A stretch of 64,000 bases of DNA from NCBI RefSeq assembly GCF_012328925.1, contig NZ_JAAXLS010000025.1, positions 1 through 64,000 of the forward strand, written 5' to 3'. Below the pieces are notes generated by a model. It did no database searches. It had not been told where the DNA came from and worked only from the letters and a program-made list of their open reading frames with translations. Position numbers and translations under genes: made by a program. Positions 44,301 to 53,309 of this stretch are shown in pieces. Positions within the stretch are counted from its first letter, which is position 1; the number at the start of each line of letters is the position of its first letter. The stretch is from Amycolatopsis acididurans (GTDB lineage: Bacteria; Actinomycetota; Actinomycetes; Mycobacteriales; Pseudonocardiaceae).

Positions 44301-46295
44301 ATGCCCGGCTATCTCGTAACCGGCGCCACCGGTTTGATCGGACGCCATTTCACCCGGCTCCTGCTGGAACGGCAGGACGTCGACCAGGTGTATCTGCTGG
44401 TCCGCGCGTCGTCGCGGGACCGGCTCGCCCGGCTCGTCGCCGGCTGGCCCGATCCGGGCCGGGTCACGCTCGTGACCGGCGATTTGTCCAAGGAGCACCT
44501 CGGCGTCGAGGAGGACGTCCGCGACGAACTCCGCGGTAAGGTCGACCACCTCGTGCACCTCGCGGCGCTCTACGACCTCACCGCGACCGACGAGGAGAGC
44601 ATCCGCGCCAACGTCGAGGGCACCCGCAACGTGGTCGAGCTCGCGGCGGATCTGCACGCGGGCTGCCTGCACCACGTGTCCTCGGTCGCGGTCGCCGGCG
44701 ATCACGAGGGTGTGTTCACCGAGGACATGTTCGACGTCGGGCAGCGGCTGCCCACGCCGTACCACCGCACGAAGTTCGAGGCCGAGCGCCTGGTGCGCCA
44801 GCAGCACGACGTGCCGTGGCGGGTGTACCGGCCCGCCGTCGTGGTCGGGCACTCCGAGACCGGCGAGATGGACAAAGTGGACGGTCCCTACTACCTGTTC
44901 ACCGCCATCAACCGGCTGGGCTCGGTGCCGAATGTGCCGCTGGCCGGGCCCGATCTCGGCGACACCAACATCGTGCCGGTCGACTTTGTGGCCAAGGCGC
45001 TGCTGGAGCTGACCACGAAGCCGAATCTGGACGGCTGCACGTTCCACCTGGTCAGCCCGGAGCCGCAGCCGGTGGTGTCGGTGTACAACGCCTTCGCCCG
45101 CGCGGCGGGCGCGCCGACCATCAACGTGCAGCTGGACAAGCGGTTGTCCGGCGGGATCATGCGGCTGCTCAAGCTCTCCGAGAACGTGCCGGGCGTGTCG
45201 CTCGCGCGCGACGCTTTCCTCGCGCGGCTGGGCATTCCGCCCGTGCTGCTGGAAACGCTGTCGTTCCCGTCGGTGTTCGCCTCCGCCGCGACCCGCAAGG
45301 AACTCGCCACCTCCGGCATCGACGTGCCCAGGATCGAGGACTACGCGCCCGTGCTCTGGCGCTACTGGCGCGAGCACCTCGACCCGTTCCGTGCGCGCAA
45401 GCACGGCAGCCGCGGCGAGCTCGACGGCCGGCGGGTGATCATCACCGGCGCGTCCTCCGGCATCGGTCGCGCCACCGCGCTGAAGGTCGCCGCCGAGGGC
45501 GGGGTGCCGCTGCTCGTGGCGCGGCGCAGGCACGAACTGGAAGAGGTGCGCGACGAGATCGTCGCCGCGGGCGGTTCGGCGTCGGTGTACCCGGCCGACC
45601 TGACCGACGACGAGACGGTGAACAAGCTGGTCAAGCAGATCATCGACGAGCACGGCCGGATCGACATGCTGGTCAACAACGCCGGCCGCTCGATCCGCCG
45701 GTCGATCTCCCTGTCCTACGACCGGTTCCACGACTACGAACGCGCCATGGCGATCAACTACTTCGGCGCGGTGCGGCTGATCCTCGCCGTTCTGCCGTAC
45801 ATGTCGGAGCGGAAGTTCGGGCACATCGTCAACGTGTCGTCGATCGGGGTGCAGGGCATCGCGCCGCGGTTCTCGGCCTACGTCGCGTCGAAGGCCGCGC
45901 TCGACTACTTCAGCAAGATCGCGGCCACCGAGACGCACGGGGACGGGATCACCTTCACCACGATCCACATGCCGCTGGTGCGCACGCCGATGATCCGGCC
46001 GACCAAGATCTACGACGCGTTCCCCACGAAGTCGCCGAACGAGGCCGCCGAGATGGTGTTGCGCGCACTGAAGGAACGGCCGAAGCACATCGGCACCCCG
46101 GAGGGTTACCTGATCCAGGCGGCCTACACCTTCCTGCCGGGCCTGGTCGACGCCGTCGCCTACGAGGGCTACCGGATCTTCCCCGACTCGGCGGCCGCGG
46201 GCGGCACCGGCGAGATCAAGCTCGGCAAGGGCGAACGCCGTCTGTCCAAGGCGGCCACCCGGCTGGTGAAACTCACGCGGGGGTTCCATTGGTGA
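44301..46295 (+). CDS. Two-domain fatty acyl-CoA reductase (Acr1/FcrA-like)
   Basis: 664 residues with two dehydrogenase domains. The first (1-370) is of the extended, male-sterility type: YLVTGATGLIGRHFTRLLLE at the start, then the Tyr/Lys pair in TPYHRTKFEAERLV. The second (about 378-664) is a classical SDR: VIITGASSGIGRATALKVAA, NNAG and the active site FSAYVASKAALDYF. This order matches bacterial fatty acyl-CoA reductases that reduce acyl-CoA to aldehyde or alcohol for wax ester synthesis. Substrate length is not readable. GGGTGGGGACC precedes the chosen ATG. Confidence 0.87.
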   Translation: MPGYLVTGATGLIGRHFTRLLLERQDVDQVYLLVRASSRDRLARLVAGWPDPGRVTLVTGDLSKEHLGVEEDVRDELRGKVDHLVHLAALYDLTATDEESIRANVEGTRNVVELAADLHAGCLHHVSSVAVAGDHEGVFTEDMFDVGQRLPTPYHRTKFEAERLVRQQHDVPWRVYRPAVVVGHSETGEMDKVDGPYYLFTAINRLGSVPNVPLAGPDLGDTNIVPVDFVAKALLELTTKPNLDGCTFHLVSPEPQPVVSVYNAFARAAGAPTINVQLDKRLSGGIMRLLKLSENVPGVSLARDAFLARLGIPPVLLETLSFPSVFASAATRKELATSGIDVPRIEDYAPVLWRYWREHLDPFRARKHGSRGELDGRRVIITGASSGIGRATALKVAAEGGVPLLVARRRHELEEVRDEIVAAGGSASVYPADLTDDETVNKLVKQIIDEHGRIDMLVNNAGRSIRRSISLSYDRFHDYERAMAINYFGAVRLILAVLPYMSERKFGHIVNVSSIGVQGIAPRFSAYVASKAALDYFSKIAATETHGDGITFTTIHMPLVRTPMIRPTKIYDAFPTKSPNEAAEMVLRALKERPKHIGTPEGYLIQAAYTFLPGLVDAVAYEGYRIFPDSAAAGGTGEIKLGKGERRLSKAATRLVKLTRGFHW

Positions 46296-46364
46296 AGTCC
46301 ACAAAGCCCGGACACACTGTGACCTGACATCACTAACACCCTGTACCCGGGTACCTTCTTCCCT

Positions 46365-47396
46365 ATGGTGCCCGAGCGAGACAACGCCCTGCTCCCGTTG
46401 AAGCGCGAGTACAACCAGGCGTGGCACGGCTTCGACCGTGGCCAGGTACTGCAGTATCTGGATCACGTCGAGGTCAGCCTGCGACGGGTGATGGCGGACC
46501 GGGACGCGGCGCGGGCGCAGGCGGGCAGCCTGTCCCGCGAGCTGGAGAACGCGCGCGCGGAGATCGTGCGGCTGCGCAACCGGGTGGAGGAGCTCAAGCG
46601 CCCGCCGGAGCGGCTGGAGGATCTCGACGAGCGCATGCAGCGCACCGCCGAGCTGGCGAACACGCGTGCCGAGGAGATCGTGTCGCGGGCGCAGGTCGCG
46701 GCCGAGGAGCACTGGGCCAAGAGCACCGAGCTGTCGAGCACTCTGCGTGAGCGGTACCAGAAGCTGATCAACGCGCTGGAGACGCAGGCGGACGCGCTGC
46801 TCGGCGAGCACACGAACGCGCTGGAGGCCACCCGCAGCGAGGTCCGGAAGCTCACCACCGAGGCCGCGCAGCGCCGCACCGCGCTGGACATCGACGCGGA
46901 GCGTAAGCGCCGCACGATCGAGCACGAGTTCGAGCAGTCGATGAAGGCGCAGAAGGCCACACTGGAAAAGCAGGTCGCCGACCAGCAGACGGCGAGCAAG
47001 AACCAGGCCGAGCGCCGGATCGCGGACGCGACCGCGGAGGCGAAGCGCCTGGTCGACGAGGCCACCGAGCGGGCGAAGCGGCTGGTCGCGGAGGCCACCG
47101 CCAAGGCCGAGCAGCGTGAACAGGAGGCCGACCGCAAGGTCAAGCACCTGAACTCGTTGAGCCAGCAGGCTTCCGACCGGCTGCGCCGGGCCCACGAGGT
47201 GCTCGCGAAGAGCCAGTCCTCGCTGGAGCCGCTGCGCGAGGAGTCGGTCGTCGACGAGTCGCGCGCCGCCACGGTCGACCCGCCGACGAAACCGGCCACC
47301 GGCGCGTCCGAGAAGGACTCGGACGCGCCCACCAAGCCCGCGGTGGACAAGCCGGACAGCTACGAACGCGCCGGCGCCAAGGGCAACAACCAGTAG
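46365..47396 (+). CDS. DivIVA-like coiled-coil protein
   Basis: 343 residues. The N-terminal 60 residues follow the DivIVA lipid-binding domain: FDRGQVLQYLDHVEVSLRRV. A long, nearly continuous coiled coil (about 60-280), rich in Ala/Glu/Arg, follows, with VDEATERAKRLVAEATAKAE repeats. The C-terminus is a Pro/Ser/Asp-rich tail. Such proteins mark curved membrane or cell poles in actinomycetes, as Wag31 does. This is a paralogue type and not Wag31 itself. A GTACCCGGGTAC palindrome lies 11 bases before the ATG. Confidence 0.8.
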   Translation: MVPERDNALLPLKREYNQAWHGFDRGQVLQYLDHVEVSLRRVMADRDAARAQAGSLSRELENARAEIVRLRNRVEELKRPPERLEDLDERMQRTAELANTRAEEIVSRAQVAAEEHWAKSTELSSTLRERYQKLINALETQADALLGEHTNALEATRSEVRKLTTEAAQRRTALDIDAERKRRTIEHEFEQSMKAQKATLEKQVADQQTASKNQAERRIADATAEAKRLVDEATERAKRLVAEATAKAEQREQEADRKVKHLNSLSQQASDRLRRAHEVLAKSQSSLEPLREESVVDESRAATVDPPTKPATGASEKDSDAPTKPAVDKPDSYERAGAKGNNQ

Positions 47397-47400
47397 CGCT

Positions 47401-48717
47401 TCAGGGCGTGCGCGGCCAGGGGTTTTCCCGCTCCAACTGCGCCGCCAGCCGCAGCAGCCGGGACTCGCCGCCCGGGGCGGCGACGAGCTGTACCCCGATC
47501 GGCAGGCCGCTCGGATGGCGCCCGGCCGGGACGGACATCGCCGGGTAGCCGGCCAGGTTCCACAGCCCGGTGAACCCCGCGACCCGGATCGAGGGGATGG
47601 CGTTCGCGGCCCAGGACCGGTCGTGCCACCGCTCGGCCTTCGGCGGCAGCGTGGCGAGCGTCGGGGTCAGCAGCACGTCGTACTCGCCGAAGAACCGTTC
47701 CGCCCGCGCCAGCCAGCGCGTTTTCGTGCCGGGCCGGATCAGCCGCGCCGTTCGCAGTGCCTTGCCCAGCCGGACGTGTGCCCGGGTGCGGCGCTGCAGC
47801 CGGGCGCGTTCGAGGTCTTCGGCCTGCTCGGCGGGCCCGGCGAACCAGCGGCCGAGGATCCCGAGCGTCGCCGCGGTGCCGTACTGCGGCGTCGCGCGCT
47901 CGACCTGGTGCCCGAGCCGCGCGAGCACGTCCGCGACGTGGTCCACCGCCGCCGTCAACGGCTTCGGCACCGGCGCGTGGGTCAGCGGCAGGTCGCTCGA
48001 CACCGCCACCCGCAGGGGCCGCTCCTGGCCCACTTCCGCGAGCTCCGGTTTCCCCGCCAGCACGGACAACATCAGCGCCGCGTCGGTGACCGTGGTCGCG
48101 AGGCTGCCGTGCGCCGACATCCCGTACCAGCCGCCCTCCGCGAGCAGATCCGCGCCGGGCTTGATGCCGACCAGTCCGCACATCGCGGCGGGAAGGCGGA
48201 TCGAGCCGAGGCCGTCGGTGCCGTGGGCGACCGGCACGAGGCCCGCCGCCACCGCGGCGGCGCTGCCACCGGACGAGCCGCCCGCCGTGTGCGCCGGGTG
48301 CCACGGGTTGCGCGCCATACCGTCGGGACCGTCGCTCATCGGCCAGATGCACAGCTCCGGCACCCGCGTCAGTCCGACGATCACCGCACCCGCGGCGCGC
48401 AGCCGCCGCACCACCTCGGCGTCCGTTGTGGACACTTCGGTGGGCATGGCCGACGAACCCCAGCCCGCGTACTCCCCGGAGATCTCGGCGACGTCCTTCA
48501 CCGCGACCGGGACGCCGGCGAGCGGCAGGTCCGCCAGATCCGGCCGTTTCGCCACTTCTCGCGCCTCGGAAAGCGCTTCCTCCGCGCGTACCTTCCGGAA
48601 CGCGCCCACCACCCGGTTCGCCGCATCGATGCCGTGCAGCGTCCGTTCGGTCAGCGCGACCGGGTCGAGCTCGCCCGCACGTACCGCCGTTGCCAGTTCC
48701 CTCGCAGTCGCCACCAT
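47401..48717 (-). CDS. Amidase signature-family enzyme
   Basis: 438 residues. The Ser-cisSer-Lys triad is visible: Lys in VAVKDVAEISGEY near 73, and the serines in TAGGSSGGSAAAVAAGLVPV near 145 and LGSIRLPAAMCGLVGIKP near 174. It hydrolyses an amide bond of a small molecule; the substrate cannot be told. It is downstream of an MFS transporter on the same strand, separated by 15 bases, so transport and cleavage of one compound is plausible inference. Confidence 0.92.
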   Translation of the reverse strand: MVATARELATAVRAGELDPVALTERTLHGIDAANRVVGAFRKVRAEEALSEAREVAKRPDLADLPLAGVPVAVKDVAEISGEYAGWGSSAMPTEVSTTDAEVVRRLRAAGAVIVGLTRVPELCIWPMSDGPDGMARNPWHPAHTAGGSSGGSAAAVAAGLVPVAHGTDGLGSIRLPAAMCGLVGIKPGADLLAEGGWYGMSAHGSLATTVTDAALMLSVLAGKPELAEVGQERPLRVAVSSDLPLTHAPVPKPLTAAVDHVADVLARLGHQVERATPQYGTAATLGILGRWFAGPAEQAEDLERARLQRRTRAHVRLGKALRTARLIRPGTKTRWLARAERFFGEYDVLLTPTLATLPPKAERWHDRSWAANAIPSIRVAGFTGLWNLAGYPAMSVPAGRHPSGLPIGVQLVAAPGGESRLLRLAAQLERENPWPRTP

Positions 48718-48732
48718 GTGGCAACTCTAGGC

Positions 48733-50019
48733 TCAGCCATCGGCCACGGCGGGCGCGGTGACCGTCCGGTCGGTGCCGAAGTTGATGCCCTTGGCTTCCT
48801 TGCCGACGAGCGTGAGCGTGGCGACCACGATCAGCACCGGGATGATCGTCGCGGCGAGTGCGAACGGATAACCGTGGCTCTGCGCCAGCGTTTCCTGGAT
48901 CGGCAGGTTGAACGCCGCGAGGCAGTTGCCGAGCTGGTAGGTCACGCCGGGGTAGAAACCGCGGATCGCATCGGGCGACATCTCGGTCAGGTGCGCCGGG
49001 ATGACGCCCCATGCGCCCTGCACCATGACCTGCATCAGGAACGAACCGAGGCACAGCAGTGCCGCCGTCTTCGAGAACGCGAACAGCGGCACGATCGGCA
49101 GGCCGAGTACCGCGCAGAACGCGATCGTGTAGCGGCGGCCGAAGCGTTCGGACAACGAGCCGAAGACCAGCCCACCGATGATGGCGCCGACGTTGTAGAT
49201 CACCGCGATCCAGCTCGCCGTCGCCGCCGACAGCCCGGCGCCGCCCTCGGTGTGCGAGGACAGGAACGTCGGGTACACGTCCTGGGTGCCATGGCTCATC
49301 CAGTTGAACGCCGTCATCAGCAGCACCAGGTAGACGAACCGGCGGATGATCTTCGGGTCGAGCAGGATGTCCTTCATGGACGTGCGGGTGACGCGCATCT
49401 TCTCCCGTGCGGTCTCCCAGACCTCGGACTCCTTGACCCGCGACCGGATGATCAGGCTGATCAGCGCGGGAATGACGCTCAGCGCGAACAGCCAGCGCCA
49501 CGACAGCCCGGCCCAGTCCAGCACGATGAGCGAGGCCAGCGAGGCGAGCAGGTAGCCGAAGGAATAGCCCTCCTGCAGCATTCCGGAGAAGAAACCGCGC
49601 CGTTTCACCGGAATCTTCTCCATCGCCAGGGCGGCGCCGAGCCCCCATTCGCCGCCCATGCCGATGCCGTAGAGCAGCCGCAGGATCAGCAGCACCGTGA
49701 AGTTCGGCGCGAACGCGCAGAGAAAACCGACCACGGAATAGAACACGACGTCGACCATCAGCGGTATCCGCCTGCCGACCCGGTCCGCCCAGAGCCCGAA
49801 CAGCAGCGCGCCGACGGGCCGCATGAGCAGCGTGGCGGTGGTGATGAAGACGACGTCCGCCTTGTGCATGCCGAAACTCTTGGCGATATCGGCATAGACG
49901 AACACGACGATGAAGTAGTCGAACGCGTCCATCGTCCAGCCGAGCACCGCGGCCAGGAACGAGTTTCGCTGATCGGGGGTGAGGCGCTGGCGGGCGCCCG
50001 CTGACGACGACTCTGCCAT
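48733..50019 (-). CDS. MFS transporter, carboxylate/metabolite:proton symporter type
   Basis: 428 residues with 12 hydrophobic helices. The MFS loop motif is GLWADRVGRRIPLM near 85, and the repeated one is GSLSERFGRRYTIAF near 290. The start, FLAAVLGWTMDAFDYFIVVF, with Asp-Ala-Phe-Asp in helix 1, is typical of the sialate/lactate/aromatic-acid symporter branch. The substrate is unknown; the co-directional amidase suggests an amide or carboxylate. Confidence 0.9.
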   Translation of the reverse strand: MAESSSAGARQRLTPDQRNSFLAAVLGWTMDAFDYFIVVFVYADIAKSFGMHKADVVFITTATLLMRPVGALLFGLWADRVGRRIPLMVDVVFYSVVGFLCAFAPNFTVLLILRLLYGIGMGGEWGLGAALAMEKIPVKRRGFFSGMLQEGYSFGYLLASLASLIVLDWAGLSWRWLFALSVIPALISLIIRSRVKESEVWETAREKMRVTRTSMKDILLDPKIIRRFVYLVLLMTAFNWMSHGTQDVYPTFLSSHTEGGAGLSAATASWIAVIYNVGAIIGGLVFGSLSERFGRRYTIAFCAVLGLPIVPLFAFSKTAALLCLGSFLMQVMVQGAWGVIPAHLTEMSPDAIRGFYPGVTYQLGNCLAAFNLPIQETLAQSHGYPFALAATIIPVLIVVATLTLVGKEAKGINFGTDRTVTAPAVADG

Positions 50020-50095
50020 GCTCCGACCCTATTTCGCCAAGGCCTGGCGAACCAGCCGGGCAGCCGATTAGTTTCGAACATTCAGGACGAACTGG

Positions 50096-51124
50096 TCAAG
50101 GCGCATCGAATTCCGCCCGAACGCCAAGCAGACGAATAGGACGTTTGTCATCGAACCGCTCGAGCACCATCAGCGCCGCTCGTTCGATAGCGTCGCCCTC
50201 ACTCGTCGGTGCGGCGAGTGTGACACTGCGTGTCTGCGTGAGGAACGGCGCGAACCGCACCTTGACGCCGACCCGCGATGCGGGCCTGCCCTCCGCCGCC
50301 ACGTCCTCGGCCACCCGCCGGGCGAGCGTGGAGACCTCACGCCGGACGTCCGCCGGATCGGTGAGGTTCTGCTGGAACGTGACCTCGCGGCCGCGCGAGC
50401 GCGCCACGTACGGGGTGGCCGTGACCTCGGTGTCGCCGACGCCGAGCGCGAGGATGCGGTACCACGGGCCCATCGTCGGCCCGAACCGCGCGGCCAGCGC
50501 CTTCGGATCGCTCGCCGCCAACTGCTCGACGGTGGCGATGCCCTGTTCGGCCAGCTTCTTCGCGGTTTTGCGGCCGATGCCCCACAACGCGTCGGTCGGT
50601 CGCGCGCCCATCACGTCGTACCAGTTCAGCTTGGTGAGCCGGTAGATCCCGTCCGGTTTGGCGAACCCGGTGGCGAGCTTGGCGCGCAGCTTGTTGTCGC
50701 CGATCCCGACCGAGCAGTGCAGGCCGGTCTCGTCCAGGACCGCACGCCGGACGTCGGCCGCCAGCGCCTCGGGCTCGTCGGTCGCGACGCCGAGGAACGC
50801 CTCGTCCCAGCCGATCACCTCGACCACGACCGGGAACTCGCGCAAGGTCGCCATGACCCGCGCGGACACCTCTTCGTAGGCGGGGGCGTCGGTCGGCAGG
50901 AAGACCGCCTCCGGACAGCGTTTGGCCGCGGTTCGCAGCGGCATGCCGGACTGGACCCCGTACTCGCGCGCCTCGTAGGAGGCGGTGGCGACGACGGCAC
51001 GCTGCGTCGGATCCCCGGTGCCGCCGACGATCACCGGGCGTCCGCGCAGTTCAGGGTGCCGCGCGACTTCCACCGCGGCGATGAACTGATCGAGATCGAC
51101 GTGCAGGATCCAGTCCGTGGGCAC
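50096..51124 (-). CDS. dinB: DNA polymerase IV (Y-family)
   Basis: 342 residues. Translesion polymerase. The first catalytic motif is LHVDLDQFIAAVEVARHPEL at residue 7, with the aspartates near 10, and Phe as the probable steric gate. The second motif is EVIGWDEAFLGV near 101, in which the usual Ser-Ile before Asp-Glu is replaced by Gly-Trp, as in a group of actinobacterial DinB proteins. HhH motifs near 175 and 200 (LWGIGRKTAKKLAEQGI) precede the little-finger domain. It is shorter than E. coli DinB and lacks a clear beta-clamp peptide at the end. Confidence 0.92.
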   Translation of the reverse strand: MPTDWILHVDLDQFIAAVEVARHPELRGRPVIVGGTGDPTQRAVVATASYEAREYGVQSGMPLRTAAKRCPEAVFLPTDAPAYEEVSARVMATLREFPVVVEVIGWDEAFLGVATDEPEALAADVRRAVLDETGLHCSVGIGDNKLRAKLATGFAKPDGIYRLTKLNWYDVMGARPTDALWGIGRKTAKKLAEQGIATVEQLAASDPKALAARFGPTMGPWYRILALGVGDTEVTATPYVARSRGREVTFQQNLTDPADVRREVSTLARRVAEDVAAEGRPASRVGVKVRFAPFLTQTRSVTLAAPTSEGDAIERAALMVLERFDDKRPIRLLGVRAEFDAP

Positions 51125-51257
51125 CTGATCAGTATGGCGAAAAATCGGGCGCGGCCGTGACGTAGACCACTGGGGTTGCGATCAAGCCCGGGGGAGGACT
51201 AGAAACCCGAAAGGTTAATCTGGTACTCCGGAAGAAGGACGAAGAAGGGCACGTTCT

Positions 51258-52007
51258 GTGACGACCGCGACCCACAGCCTCGATACCTCTTCAGGGTCCA
51301 CGACCGTAGCCGAATTGCTGGCACGCCACGGCGCGGGTTCGGACGGTCCGTCGCGCCGCCGTCGCAGCGCCGAGCCCGCGGGGTCCGGGCAGTTCGGCGG
51401 CACTCTCACGGCCATTCCGCCGGTCGAGCAGCCGACCGAGATCATCACGCCGGCGCAGTACCGGTACGACCAGAACACCGTGACGGCGCTGCTCGCCGCG
51501 CAGCCCGAGGAACCGGTGGCGGCGGCTGTCGTGCCCGCGCAGACTTCCCGGTACACCGGGCGCAAGATCGCCGGGTTCGCCTTCGCCGGCGCCGTACTCG
51601 TGGGCGGCTGGGCGCTTGCCAGCGCGCAGGCACAGCCCGCCGACACGCCGTCGGGTGCCAATCCCGCGCCGGTCAAGGCTCCGGAAAGCCAGGTCGCCCC
51701 GACCGGTTTGAATGTCGAGTCGCTCGGCGCGCCGGCCGCGGGTCTCGCGGGCGTTCCGGCGGCCACCGCCGAGATCCCGGCGCCCCCGTCGACGCAGTCG
51801 GCCGCGTCACAGCCGGACACGGGTTCGTTCCGCGGCACCCTGCCGACGTCGACGCAGTCGAAGGCCCCGGCGGCGAGCAAGCCCGCGCCGACGACGCAGG
51901 CCGCACCGAACTGGCAGGCCTACTACGACGCGTTCCAGAAGGCCGCGCAGTACAACAAGGGGGGCCACGGCGGCAACGACCGGGGCGGGCGGCACGGCGG
52001 CCGGTAG
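51258..52007 (+). CDS. Single-span membrane protein with disordered tails
   Basis: 249 residues. The N-terminal 110 residues are cytosolic-type, with STTVAELLARHGAGSDGPSR and a run of basic residues. This TVAELLARHG...RRRR pattern recurs at the start of actinomycete envelope proteins. One membrane helix (about 97-116, IAGFAFAGAVLVGGWALAS) is followed by a Pro/Ala/Ser/Thr-rich outer region. The C-terminal end is Gly/His-rich (HGGNDRGGRHGGR). Function unknown. Upstream of a PrmC-like methyltransferase gene. Confidence 0.78.
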   Translation: MTTATHSLDTSSGSTTVAELLARHGAGSDGPSRRRRSAEPAGSGQFGGTLTAIPPVEQPTEIITPAQYRYDQNTVTALLAAQPEEPVAAAVVPAQTSRYTGRKIAGFAFAGAVLVGGWALASAQAQPADTPSGANPAPVKAPESQVAPTGLNVESLGAPAAGLAGVPAATAEIPAPPSTQSAASQPDTGSFRGTLPTSTQSKAPAASKPAPTTQAAPNWQAYYDAFQKAAQYNKGGHGGNDRGGRHGGR

Positions 52008-52019
52008 GCTGTCCGGTCA

Positions 52020-52778
52020 GTGACAGAGTGGATCGTCGAACGACTTCGCGCCGCCGGTTGTGTCTTCGCCGAGGATGAGGCGCGGCTGCTGATCGCCGAA
52101 GCGGACACCGCCGAGCGGCTCGCCGAACTGGTGGAGCGCCGTGCGGGCGGCCTGCCGCTCGAACACGTCCTCGGGTGGGCCGAGTTCTGTGGACTGCGTA
52201 TCGCGGTCGAGCCGGGCGTATTCGTGCCTCGGCGGCGAACGGAGTTCCTTGTGCGGCAAGCGGTTCAGCTTGCCCCGTCGCACCCGGTGGTGGTCGACCT
52301 CTGCTGCGGCTCGGGTGCACTCGGCGCGGCGTTCCTGGCCGCGGTTCCCGGCGCGGAACTGCACTCGGCCGACGTCGATCCCGCCGCGGTGCACTGTGCC
52401 CGGCGCACCGTGCCGAGGGTGTACCAAGGGGACCTGTTCGAACCACTGCCTGCGGCGCTGCGGGGCCGCGTCGACGTGCTGCTGGCGAACGTCCCGTACG
52501 TGCCGACGGAAGCGGTCGCGTTCCTACCCCCGGAAGCCCGCGAACACGAACCACGGACGGCTCTGGACGGCGGGCAGGACGGCCTGGACCTCCTACGGCG
52601 CGTGGCAGCGGAGGCGACCGCGTGGCTCTCCCCCGGCGGCCACGTCCTGAGCGAGACCAGCGAGGAGCAGGCCCCCGCGGCGGTAGCGGCACTGGTGCGA
52701 GCAGGCCTGCAGGCCCGAACGACAACCTCGGAAGAGGCGACGGTGGTGATCGGGATGCGCCCGAGCACGAAGGGATAG
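52020..52778 (+). CDS. Putative protein N5-glutamine methyltransferase
   Basis: 252 residues. The SAM-binding motif is VVDLCCGSGALGAAFLAAVP near 93, and the position equivalent to the NPPY catalytic loop reads LLANVPYVPTEAVAFLPPEA near 157. The NVPY form is typical of a PrmC-like subfamily in actinobacteria. The family methylates release-factor glutamine in the GGQ motif or related targets; whether this one does is unknown. It starts with GTG, 12 bases after the preceding gene. Confidence 0.85.
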   Translation: MTEWIVERLRAAGCVFAEDEARLLIAEADTAERLAELVERRAGGLPLEHVLGWAEFCGLRIAVEPGVFVPRRRTEFLVRQAVQLAPSHPVVVDLCCGSGALGAAFLAAVPGAELHSADVDPAAVHCARRTVPRVYQGDLFEPLPAALRGRVDVLLANVPYVPTEAVAFLPPEAREHEPRTALDGGQDGLDLLRRVAAEATAWLSPGGHVLSETSEEQAPAAVAALVRAGLQARTTTSEEATVVIGMRPSTKG

Positions 52779-52904
52779 CGGGGGCTTCCGTCACGGGCAC
52801 TGTTCTCGCCGCGCACCGTCACCCCGGCGGCGACGGTGACAAGCGTGAGCTGCGATTGAGCATCGTCTGCGGCACGGTGGCGATGCGCGCGGTAGAAAGG
52901 AACG

Positions 52905-53072
52905 ATGGGAAGGCAGGCAGCCGTCGTGCTCTACGTGATCGCGCTGGTGGCCGTCATCGTCGGCGTCGACATCCTGTTCTTCAGGAACCTTTTCTGGGAA
53001 CGCCTGCTAGTGAACATCGGCATCGTCCTGGTGTTCGCCGCGTTCTATCTGCGGTTCCTCAAGCCCTCATAG
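52905..53072 (+). CDS. 55-residue two-helix membrane peptide
   Basis: An ATG at 52905 with GAAAGGA upstream opens a 55-codon frame ending in TAG. It reads MGRQAAVVLYVIALVAVIVG, then DILFFRNLFWERLLVNIGIV and LVFAAFYLRFLKPS, giving two membrane helices with a short charged turn (FRNLFWER). Codon use matches the chromosome and the RBS is good, so I consider it real. Proteins of this type are common and unnamed in actinobacteria. The stop is four bases before the 13-bp tRNA-like repeat. Confidence 0.7.
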   Translation: MGRQAAVVLYVIALVAVIVGVDILFFRNLFWERLLVNIGIVLVFAAFYLRFLKPS

Positions 53073-53142
53073 GGGAAGTGCCCCGAACACCAAACCTTGG
53101 TGGTCGATCCCTCCTGTCACCTGCATCGATGCGCTCGATGAG

Positions 53143-53288
53143 ATGGCGACTGCTCGCATCGCACATGACAGACATGCCCCGACACGGCATGTCAGTGAAC
53201 AGCCACTTGTATGACATGGCGACCGCTCCCATTGCACATGACAGACATGCTCCGACACGGCATGTCAGTGAACAGCCACTTGTATGAC
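53143..53288. repeat. Two tandem 73-bp direct repeats with internal dyad
   Basis: Unit 1 (53143-53215) and unit 2 (53216-53288) are identical at 69 of 73 positions. Each holds an inverted repeat, GACATGCC ... GGCATGTC, with a seven-base centre (53171-53193; 53244-53266, where the last left-arm base is T). A TATGAC ends each unit. Directly after, TGACATCGTG occurs twice (53285-53294 and 53303-53312), the second copy covering the GTG start of the Fic remnant. They may be operators or iteron-like binding sites. Confidence 0.8.
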
Positions 53289-53309
53289 ATCGTGCGCTAG
53301 CCTGACATC

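Noticed and set aside
44208..47195. A 995-codon open frame on the minus strand
   Set aside because: It lies opposite the fatty acyl-CoA reductase and DivIVA-like genes and shows no domain; the frame is open only because of high GC.
53067..53258. Minus-strand 63-codon Cys-rich peptide
   Set aside because: It is made almost wholly from the tandem repeat and has no ribosome-binding site or homology; treated as a by-product of the repeat.
53143..53288. CRISPR array
   Set aside because: Only two adjacent copies with no variable spacers between them, 73-bp units, and no cas genes nearby.
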